Assembly (NCBI GenBank): GCA_031273705.1
Contig: JAISRJ010000055.1
Coordinates: 1 to 11,945, forward strand
Source of the DNA: Clostridiales bacterium
Lineage (GTDB): Bacteria; Bacillota; Clostridia; Lachnospirales; WQUN01
Direction of reading: 5' to 3'
Length of the DNA stretch: 11,945 nucleotides
Made by a program: the position numbers and the translations under genes. Shown in pieces: positions 5,582-11,945 of this stretch. Within the stretch, counting starts at the first letter, position 1; every line of letters begins with the position of its first letter. A model generated the notes under the pieces. The model worked only from the letters and a program-made list of their open reading frames with translations, was not told the origin of the DNA and ran no database searches.

Positions 5582-8125
5582 TTATCCATAAAGCTCCTTT
5601 TTTGGGGAGTAAGGATGTACAGCTAATTTAAAATTGTGTGTCATTGCCTTTAACAACTGCGCTTGCGACATTAATTTTTCGCTGTCAGACGCGGATTCTT
5701 CAGATGTGATCGAGTTACTTTGAATGACTTTTAGTATATCATCCAGACCATAGTTGATCTTCATGGTCTCATGGGATTGTTTTGAGATGTTTTCCGCAAT
5801 TTCATTTATTAAGGCGGCCATGTTTTTTGTTCTGTCTACAATTTCTTCAAATACGGACACCGTGGCGTTAGCAATCTGGCTGCCTCTGTTTACCGCTCTC
5901 GCGGAATTTTCAATTAATTCGGCAATATCTCGTGTAGATTTAGAAGTCCTGTTCGCTAAATTGCGCACCTCGTTAGCCACTACTTTAAAACCTTTGCCGG
6001 CAGTACCGGCTCTGGCGGCTTCAACAGCTGCGTTAAGAGCTAATAGATTTGTTTGAAACGCAATATCATTTATCGTTTGCACAATTTGCTCAATCTGCTG
6101 GGATGTATTATTTATTTCGGTAATGGCGTGAATCAAATTATTCATCCGTTCACTGCCTTTTTCAACCTCGCCAATAGACTCTTTGCTAAGCTTAAAAGCA
6201 TCAATTGCCTGTTTAGAGTTGATCGTAACCTTTTCCGCGATAACAGAAGACGTAGCTGTCAATAATTGTACAGAGTCCTGCTGCGTTGAAGCGCCATGCG
6301 CTAATATCATGGCGCCGCTCGAAACATGTTCTGAACTGGTAGCGACTTGATCCGCCGCTCGCATAATGCTGTCAAATACTTCGATTAAAGATGATATAAT
6401 TTGTGACAAAGATTCTTCAACATCTTTAAAATCACCTTTAAATTGTATTTTGACAGATTCCGTTAGATCTTTATTCGACAGCGCGGACAGCACTCTTTTT
6501 ATTTCATAAATATACTGCTTTAGCATTTTAATCGTCTCTGTTATGGATTCGCGGATTGGCGCGTAATCCCCTTCGTATTTGGCGTTAAGCGTCCCTTCTA
6601 ATGAACCGTCGCGCAATTTAGACATAATCTGGGAAATATCGTATACTATATGCATCTGAATATCAATCATTTGATTAATGGAATCTTTAAGTTCTCCAAA
6701 ATCGCCCGGAAATTCATAATCAACTTTTTTAGACAAATTTCCATGCGATAAATCCGCCAGCACCAACGCAATCTCCGCAATAATTCTCTTGATGCTTTTA
6801 ACAGTATGATTTACAGAGCTTTTTATTGGAAGAAAATCTCCTTGGTATTCCATGGCAATCTCTACATTCAGATCACCCTTAGATAATCTTTCCATAACTC
6901 CAGAGATATCTCTAATATACATCATCTGGGTCTCAGCCATATTGTTCAGCGATTTTGCCACAATATCCTGCTCTGATCGTTCTTCTAACCGTACACTGTA
7001 ATCTGAGCGCGAAAGTTTACCAATTATCTCCGATTGACGGGTAATCCCCTCCACTACTCTCAAAAACGCCCTTTTCAATTTCCCTATCTCGTTAGTTTCA
7101 ATATTTTTAAAATTAACGGACGCGCTGCCAAGCGCCAGTTTATCGGCGGCCGCCTCAATTTCACTCAACGGCGTAGAAATGGTGTTCTTTACCATATTGT
7201 AAAGGATAATCGCCGCCGCGGTCAGGATGATAAGCGACAATAACGCGGAGATAACTACCAGTATTCTAAAACTGTCTAACACCACGCTTTCAGGTATTGT
7301 AGTTCCTAAATACCAGTTTGTGAAACTAACCGGCTGAATAATAAAATATTTTTGTATTGCATCGTAATCACGCATCTTTATACCCGGATTACTATTTACA
7401 ACAGTCTTCCAGTCTATAAATATATAGTCGTCAACTTCTCCAAAATTTTGGTAGACATAGTCTGTCGGATTATAATCATTGTTTGGGTGAGTAAGTATAT
7501 CGCCGTTTGCGGTCAACAAAAACGCGTAACTATTATCGCTGAAAGAAATAGCCTGAACTAAATCGGACAGCTGATTTACTAATATGTCTCCGCTAACCAC
7601 AGAAGCTTTATCCTCCAGCATCTTGGATATAGTCAAACATAACTTACCCGTCTGCGAGTCTATATAAGGCTCAGAAAATACCACATTTCCCTCATTCGCC
7701 ATCGCGTCCAGATACCAACCCCTCTTTCTGGGATCCCAGTCCGAGTCGGGTATCCATTCGGAAGCGAAAGTTGAACTTCCATCCGAGTATCCAACATAAA
7801 ATTCAAAATAAACGGGAAAACTGGCGGCATTTCGCTTCAAATCCATTAGTAAATCAGTTGAACCTTTTTCCCTGAACGCGATATCGTTAGCAATTGCCGT
7901 CATTATAGAATTTTGATCTGAAAGCCAGCCGTTAATCACCTCAACCTCTTTGGAAGTTGATTCGTAAACTCTTGTCAGCGTCTCGTTAACTATATAGGAC
8001 TGTGATATGCCAAGCACAGTAATTACAATGATCAAATATCCAACAAATATAAGAGAGAGATTAGTGACGATCACTTTCGTCCCAAGGCTGTTGATTAATC
8101 CGGTTTTTCTCTTTTGTGCGGTCAT
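5582..8125 (-). CDS. Methyl-accepting chemotaxis protein with dCache sensor and six HAMP units
   Basis: The 847-residue transmembrane chemoreceptor signals to CheA/CheW. Residues 1-16 are cytoplasmic and 17-42 form TM1. An extracellular dCache-type sensor spans about 45-280 and contains RGWYLDA (135-141) and SEPYIDSQTGKLCLT (151-165), a signature of dCache domains. The R-x-WY motif resembles amino-acid-binding members, but the ligand is not determined. TM2 is about 285-310. Then follow six HAMP-like units near 330, 371, 414, 459, 504 and 549; the last four repeat every 45 residues exactly, each with L-x2-G/K-x-L and a [YF]-x-GD-[FY] motif (427, 472, 517, 562). The signalling domain (about 585-830) has an intact tip around AFQTNLLALNAAVEAARAG (689-707). 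There is no CheR-tethering pentapeptide at the C-terminus. The ATG at 8125 has a GGAGGGAA ribosome site. It may be partly cotranscribed with engB. Confidence 0.95.
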   Translation of the reverse strand: MTAQKRKTGLINSLGTKVIVTNLSLIFVGYLIIVITVLGISQSYIVNETLTRVYESTSKEVEVINGWLSDQNSIMTAIANDIAFREKGSTDLLMDLKRNAASFPVYFEFYVGYSDGSSTFASEWIPDSDWDPRKRGWYLDAMANEGNVVFSEPYIDSQTGKLCLTISKMLEDKASVVSGDILVNQLSDLVQAISFSDNSYAFLLTANGDILTHPNNDYNPTDYVYQNFGEVDDYIFIDWKTVVNSNPGIKMRDYDAIQKYFIIQPVSFTNWYLGTTIPESVVLDSFRILVVISALLSLIILTAAAIILYNMVKNTISTPLSEIEAAADKLALGSASVNFKNIETNEIGKLKRAFLRVVEGITRQSEIIGKLSRSDYSVRLEERSEQDIVAKSLNNMAETQMMYIRDISGVMERLSKGDLNVEIAMEYQGDFLPIKSSVNHTVKSIKRIIAEIALVLADLSHGNLSKKVDYEFPGDFGELKDSINQMIDIQMHIVYDISQIMSKLRDGSLEGTLNAKYEGDYAPIRESITETIKMLKQYIYEIKRVLSALSNKDLTESVKIQFKGDFKDVEESLSQIISSLIEVFDSIMRAADQVATSSEHVSSGAMILAHGASTQQDSVQLLTATSSVIAEKVTINSKQAIDAFKLSKESIGEVEKGSERMNNLIHAITEINNTSQQIEQIVQTINDIAFQTNLLALNAAVEAARAGTAGKGFKVVANEVRNLANRTSKSTRDIAELIENSARAVNRGSQIANATVSVFEEIVDRTKNMAALINEIAENISKQSHETMKINYGLDDILKVIQSNSITSEESASDSEKLMSQAQLLKAMTHNFKLAVHPYSPKKELYG

Positions 8126-8143
8126 TGTTCCCTCCGTTGACAG

Positions 8144-8149
8144 ATTATA
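8144..8149 (-). promoter_or_regulatory. Possible -10 box of the chemoreceptor gene
   Basis: A perfect TATAAT on the minus strand lies 18 bases before the ATG at 8125, in the 53-base gap after engB. No convincing -35 box is found 16-18 bases upstream, so an activator or readthrough from lon-engB may contribute. The short leader would still contain the GGAGGG ribosome site. Confidence 0.35.
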
Positions 8150-8178
8150 GCCCGTTTCAGTAACTATACCCGCGAGTA

Positions 8179-8763
8179 TTATAATATTTGCGGCGAGATT
8201 TTATCTTCTATCAGCGACCATAGCTCTTCGCGTCCGGCCAGAGTTTCCGCGGAAAAGGGCAAGACCTCAACCTCGTAAGCCTGTCGCAAAATTTTCGTGT
8301 GTTTAGGTAATACACTGCGCTTTAATTTATCGGACTTTGTACCTATTACGGTCAGATCAAAGTCATAATGTTTCAACCATTCAAACATTTGCAAATCCAT
8401 CGCGCTGGGTTCATGCCTAATATCAGATAACATAAATATCCCCAGCAGCTGCCGTCTGTGCAACAGATACGTTTCAACCATCTGCCCCCATTTCCGCGAG
8501 ACGGACCTGGAGATTTTTGCATATCCATAGCCGGGCAGATCCACAAACATTACCTGGTCGTTTATATTAAAGAAGTTTATTGTACGTGTTTTCCCAGGGC
8601 TGGAACTTGTTCGCGCCAGACGTTTTCTGGCCGCCATAGCGTTAAGCAATGAGGATTTACCCACGTTAGACTTTCCCACAAACGCGATTTCCGGCAAACC
8701 GTCCGTCGGATACTGCTCGCGCTTTACAGCCGTCGCGGCAAGCTCCGCTTTTACAATATTCAT
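8179..8763 (-). CDS. engB: Ribosome biogenesis GTPase EngB (YsxC)
   Basis: The 194-residue TRAFAC-class GTPase is required for late assembly of the large ribosomal subunit in bacteria that have been studied. All G motifs are visible: G1 GKSNVGKS (residues 30-37), G3 DLPGYG (75-80), G4 TKSDK (142-146) and G5 SAET (171-174). The family segment SDIRHEPSAMD (113-123) is present. Length is typical. ATG at 8763 is chosen over the preceding in-frame TTG because it forms a TGATG junction with the lon stop codon, sharing one base, and has a GGAG site eight bases upstream inside lon. This implies translational coupling to lon, the common Firmicutes order. Confidence 0.97.
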   Translation of the reverse strand: MNIVKAELAATAVKREQYPTDGLPEIAFVGKSNVGKSSLLNAMAARKRLARTSSSPGKTRTINFFNINDQVMFVDLPGYGYAKISRSVSRKWGQMVETYLLHRRQLLGIFMLSDIRHEPSAMDLQMFEWLKHYDFDLTVIGTKSDKLKRSVLPKHTKILRQAYEVEVLPFSAETLAGREELWSLIEDKISPQIL

Positions 8764-11174
8764 CAAACGCGCTCCAATGCCTGACTTAAAACTTCATCCA
8801 TAGTCTTTACCAAAATCAGATCCAGTCCCTCTTTTACATCCTGATTTATTTCTGACAGATCGCTCTCGTTTTCCCAAGGCAACAGCACCTTTTGAATCCC
8901 GGCGTTCTTGGCCGCCAGTATCTTTTCTTTCAAACCTCCAATCGGCAGTACACGTCCTCGAATAGTTATTTCCCCGGTCATGGCAACCTGATTGCTAACG
9001 GGTATATCCGTTAGCGCCGATACCATCGCCGTAGCCATTGTAATACCTGCCGAAGGTCCGTCTTTTGGGGTCGCCCCCTCCGGAATGTGTATGTGAATAT
9101 CAGTGTCTTTAAAAAAGCCTTTACGAATGGAAAGCTGCTCATGACGCGAACGAATATAGCTAATCGCCGCGTGGGCGGATTCTTCCATGACCTTTCCAAT
9201 ATTACCGGTAAGTTTAAATTTCCCAGTTCCCTTCATAGTATTCACTTCGACACTCAGCGTATCCCCGCCGACCGAAGTCCACGCCAAACCTCGGCAAATA
9301 CCCACTTCGGCGTTTTCATTCTTTTTATTTTCGCGAAATTTTTTATTACCCATAAAGGTTTCCAGATTACCCGGTGTCACTGTTACGGATTTTTTTTCTT
9401 CCGTCAATAATATTTTTACCACTTTCCTGCAAATTTGCGCAATCGCCCGCTCTAACTGGCGAACACCCGCCTCTCTCGTATAAAATCGGATTAAGGCGCC
9501 GTAAGTTTCATTTTGAAATTTAAGCTGGTTCTTTCGCAATCCATGTTTCTTTAATTGCTTCGCAAGCAAAAAATCCATACCTATATGAATTTTCTCATCT
9601 TCCGTATAGCTCGCCAACTGAATAATTTCCAAACGGTCTATCAGTGGCTGCGGGATACCATCCAGTTGATTGGCGGTACAAATAAAAAGCACATCCGACA
9701 AATCGAACGGCAATTCTAAATAATGATCTCTAAAATTAACATTTTGTTCGGAATCCAAAACTTCCAGTAAGGCCGAAGCGGGATTCCCGCGAAAATCGGC
9801 GGTCATTTTATCTATTTCATCCAGCAGAATCAGTGGATTAAGCGTACCCGCCTGGCGCATCGCGTCTATCATACGACCGGGCATAGCCCCGACATACGTC
9901 TTTCTGTGCCCACGAATTTCAGCTTCATCCCGCACCCCGCCCAAAGACATACGCACATACTTCCGATTTAAAGCGCGCGCTATAGACTTTGCGATACTTG
10001 TCTTACCGACTCCCGGAGGCCCTAACAAACATATAATAGGAGCGTCGAGAGCGGAGGTCTGCTGACGGACGGCAAGAAATTCTATAACGCGTTCCTTTAC
10101 CTTACGCAAGCCATAATGGTCTTTTTCCAAAACTTCCTCGGCGTGACTCAGGTTCATGTTTTCCTTAGTTTTATAGTGCCACGGCAGATCTAACACACGT
10201 TCTATATAATCACGCAAAACAAAAGCTTCGGCGGCGAACCCGCCCGAATGTTTCAGCCGCTTTATTTCTTTGTCCAACTTTTGGGTAACATACTCCGGCA
10301 GATGGGCGGACGCCATTTTTTCCCGAAACACTTCCAGATCATCGTCTACATTATCGCCGTCGCCTAATTCGTTATGGATTGCCTTTAACTGTTCACGCAA
10401 GATATAATCCCTTTGATTCTTATCCAGATTAAGTTTAATTTTTTCATAAAGCCCTCGTTGTATCTTTAGCAGATCCAATTCGTAGGTCAAGAAGCTTACG
10501 GCCTTTTGCAGACGAATCAGCCCGTCGCGTTCTTCCAGCAAAGATTGTAATTGCTCTGTCTTCATAGACACATGCCCGCCGATAATATCTGCCGCGCGTC
10601 CGGGGACGTTACACTGCGAAATTTCATGCACCGCTTCGGAGAGTACCCTTCCGGACATTTCGACATAATCGCTGAAATTTTCACGGGATAGACGCAACAG
10701 GGCTTCGGTTTCTTTAGAGTTTTCCTCGTTGGCCGGTTCGGCAAGCGTCGCGATTTTAGCCTTAATAAATGGTTCGGATTGCGTAAATTCCGCTATCACC
10801 GCGCGGCCTTCGCCATGAGATATAACACGCGCAAGCCCGCCGCTGGGCATCCGCAACGCCTGTAAGATATTGGTAACCACCCCGACAGAATATAAATCCT
10901 CTATCTTAGGGTCTTCGGTCTCCGCGTTTTTTTGCGTTAAAAGCAGAATGTTTGAGTTATGCTCCAAGGCGTCGTCCAGCGCTAACAAACTTTGCTCTTT
11001 ATTAAGATCAAAACTTATCATTGCCCCGGGGAAAAGCACCGCTCCCCTTAAAGGAATAACCGGTAAAATTTCATCTTCCAAAACTTCTTCCAACAAGAAA
11101 TCCATATCCGCCGCCGGATTCTCAAATGGATTCTGATGTTCTATTGGATTCGTTTCATTAATATTATCAGGCAT
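8763..11174 (-). CDS. lon: ATP-dependent protease La (LonA)
   Basis: The 803-residue protein is a full-length cytoplasmic LonA that degrades misfolded and regulatory proteins. In order it has the N-terminal Lon substrate domain (about 35-230, starting EDEILPVIPLRG), a helical/coiled region, an AAA+ module with Walker A GPPGVGKT (385-392) and Walker B LILLDEID (448-455), and the serine protease domain with PKDGPSAG. The nucleophile is Ser708 and the paired Lys is in GGLKEK (Lys749). The ATG at 11174 is preferred: it has a GGGGGA ribosome site and fits normal Lon N-termini. The longer frame from 11264 lacks a ribosome site and lies over the promoter. It is followed directly by engB with a one-base overlap. 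Expression probably starts at the promoter at 11233-11261. Confidence 0.97.
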   Translation of the reverse strand: MPDNINETNPIEHQNPFENPAADMDFLLEEVLEDEILPVIPLRGAVLFPGAMISFDLNKEQSLLALDDALEHNSNILLLTQKNAETEDPKIEDLYSVGVVTNILQALRMPSGGLARVISHGEGRAVIAEFTQSEPFIKAKIATLAEPANEENSKETEALLRLSRENFSDYVEMSGRVLSEAVHEISQCNVPGRAADIIGGHVSMKTEQLQSLLEERDGLIRLQKAVSFLTYELDLLKIQRGLYEKIKLNLDKNQRDYILREQLKAIHNELGDGDNVDDDLEVFREKMASAHLPEYVTQKLDKEIKRLKHSGGFAAEAFVLRDYIERVLDLPWHYKTKENMNLSHAEEVLEKDHYGLRKVKERVIEFLAVRQQTSALDAPIICLLGPPGVGKTSIAKSIARALNRKYVRMSLGGVRDEAEIRGHRKTYVGAMPGRMIDAMRQAGTLNPLILLDEIDKMTADFRGNPASALLEVLDSEQNVNFRDHYLELPFDLSDVLFICTANQLDGIPQPLIDRLEIIQLASYTEDEKIHIGMDFLLAKQLKKHGLRKNQLKFQNETYGALIRFYTREAGVRQLERAIAQICRKVVKILLTEEKKSVTVTPGNLETFMGNKKFRENKKNENAEVGICRGLAWTSVGGDTLSVEVNTMKGTGKFKLTGNIGKVMEESAHAAISYIRSRHEQLSIRKGFFKDTDIHIHIPEGATPKDGPSAGITMATAMVSALTDIPVSNQVAMTGEITIRGRVLPIGGLKEKILAAKNAGIQKVLLPWENESDLSEINQDVKEGLDLILVKTMDEVLSQALERV

Positions 11175-11232
11175 ATAAAATCCCCCAAAAACACATAATA
11201 TTTCCTCATCTAATCGATAGTGTCTTGAGAGT

Positions 11233-11261
11233 ATTTTATTCCTATTATGAACGTTTGACAA
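11233..11261 (-). promoter_or_regulatory. Promoter of lon-engB
   Basis: On the minus strand TTGTCA (11261-11256) and TAAAAT (11238-11233) are separated by exactly 17 bases, a near-consensus sigma-A promoter. Transcription would begin near 11226, about 50 bases before the lon ATG at 11174. Confidence 0.65.
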
Positions 11262-11275
11262 CATTTTTTTGTCAA
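11255..11275. promoter_or_regulatory. Palindrome TTGACA-N9-TGTCAA over the lon -35 box, possible operator
   Basis: Six-base arms (11255-11260 and 11270-11275) are perfect inverted repeats with a nine-base A/T-rich spacer, and one arm overlaps the -35 box of the lon promoter. The spacing is that of CIRCE, but the arm sequence is not CIRCE, and it lacks the tandem GGTCAAA heptads of CtsR sites. It may bind an unidentified repressor, or may simply reflect two overlapping -35 boxes. Confidence 0.35.
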
Positions 11276-11285
11276 TAACGAACTC

Positions 11286-11945
11286 TCAGCGGACATCCTT
11301 CCCCATTTTACTTTCGACGGTCCGAATATCAAGCGCCTTGCTTTCGCGCGTCGGCCTAACAATAATACACTTTGACGGACACTTTTTCACACAAGCTCCG
11401 CATTGAGTACATTTAGCGTAATCGATAGACGCCAGATTATCCTTTACGTTGATTGCGTTAAACTCACAGGCTTTTTCACATAGTTTACAGGCTATACAAC
11501 CCACCTTGCAGTTTTTGCGTACTTCCCGACCAGGGTCTTTTGAATTACAAGCCACATGAACCGCGTTTATACTTGGAACCATTACAATCAATTTTTTCGG
11601 GCAGGCTTTTACACAACGCCCGCAAGCCGTACATTTATCCGGGTCTATAACCGCGATTTCATCCACCATTGTAATAGCCCCAAACTGACATTGCACCTTA
11701 CAGCTTCCCACGCCCAAGCATCCGTAAACGCAGCTTTTGGAACCGCCTCCGGCAAGCTGCATGGCGGCTTTGCAATCTTTTAAACCGCGATAATCGTATC
11801 GAAACGTGCTTTTGCTTTCACAGCCTCCGCAGCGATTAAAGGCGTTTTGCCGCCCTTTTATGGTGACGGGCACCCCCAAAATCTCTCCCAATTTCATTGC
11901 GACGACCGCGCCACCCACCGGACATCCGCTGGGGCTGGCTTTTCC
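11286..11945 (-). CDS. rnfB: Rnf complex subunit B (RnfB), N-terminus cut by window edge
   Basis: The frame is open from the right edge to TGA at 11288-11286, showing 219 residues of the C-terminal part. RnfB is the iron-sulfur subunit of the membrane Rnf complex, which couples ferredoxin oxidation and NAD reduction to ion pumping. Visible are the end of the FeS/GCPVGG segment (Cys8, visible numbering), CGGC (39-42), and the RnfB-type cysteine set C72-x3-C76-x5-C82-x3-C86. Then come ferredoxin clusters CTACGRCVKAC (105-115), C146-x3-C150-x2-C153-x2-C156-x3-C160 and CTQCGACVKKCP (179-190). This multi-cluster layout is typical of clostridial RnfB. The membrane anchor and start lie outside the window; other rnf genes are presumably upstream, beyond the right edge. 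An internal GTG at 11918 is not the true start because the frame and family homology continue past it. Confidence 0.93.
   Translation of the reverse strand, partial: GKASPSGCPVGGAVVAMKLGEILGVPVTIKGRQNAFNRCGGCESKSTFRYDYRGLKDCKAAMQLAGGGSKSCVYGCLGVGSCKVQCQFGAITMVDEIAVIDPDKCTACGRCVKACPKKLIVMVPSINAVHVACNSKDPGREVRKNCKVGCIACKLCEKACEFNAINVKDNLASIDYAKCTQCGACVKKCPSKCIIVRPTRESKALDIRTVESKMGKDVR

Noticed and set aside
8137..8165. TTGACA on the plus strand between the chemoreceptor and engB as a forward promoter
   Set aside because: There is no well placed -10 box and no plus-strand gene downstream; it would only drive antisense RNA into engB.
11175..11264. Extended N-terminus of Lon starting at 11264
   Set aside because: The ATG has no ribosome site, the extra 30 residues match nothing in Lon, and the stretch contains the promoter; ATG at 11174 has a GGGGGA site.
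11255..11275. CIRCE or CtsR heat-shock operator at lon
   Set aside because: The N9 spacing is like CIRCE, but the arms are TTGACA/TGTCAA, not TTAGCACTC/GAGTGCTAA, and no tandem GGTCAAA heptads are present.

Overview
The window looks like chromosomal DNA of an anaerobic, motile member of the Bacillota, most likely Clostridia; this is inferred from gene content only. The indicators are an RnfB subunit of the Rnf complex with extra ferredoxin modules, the lon-engB (ysxC) gene pair usual in Firmicutes, strong AGGAGG-type ribosome binding sites, sigma-A-like promoters, and a large Cache/HAMP chemoreceptor. Base composition is moderately AT-rich and fairly uniform, with frequent GCG/CGC codons. I see no tRNA, rRNA, CRISPR array, intact transposase or phage gene.

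Layout, left to right. Bases 1-1597 (minus) hold most of a membrane-anchored transglutaminase-like protein that runs off the left edge. Diverging from it is the only plus-strand gene, 1683-2561, a soluble coiled-coil protein that resembles a degenerate chemoreceptor signalling hairpin. It converges on a phosphate-uptake operon across a long imperfect inverted repeat (2562-2716) with an added direct repeat. That operon, on the minus strand, reads DUF454 membrane protein (4881-4495), PiT phosphate transporter (4468-3416) and DUF47/PhoU-like regulator (3405-2779). It has a strong extended -10 promoter at 4977-5005. The 301-base gap upstream of it carries the promoter, a symmetric hairpin terminator (5011-5048) and a 134-bp MITE-like element (5051-5184). 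One end of that element supplies the stop codon of a small unrecognised gene (5434-5183, minus).

Next on the minus strand come an 847-residue chemoreceptor with a dCache sensor and six HAMP units (8125-5582), the GTPase EngB (8763-8179) and Lon protease (11174-8763). lon and engB overlap by one base (TGATG). lon has its own consensus promoter, overlapped by a TTGACA-N9-TGTCAA palindrome. The right edge carries the C-terminal two thirds or so of rnfB (11945-11286).

Functional reading: energy metabolism (Rnf), protein quality control (Lon), ribosome assembly (EngB), chemotaxis (receptor plus a receptor-like soluble protein) and phosphate import (PiT/DUF47). Most of this is housekeeping. The less ordinary items are the receptor-like soluble protein, the two repeat elements, the small orphan gene and the palindrome at the lon promoter.
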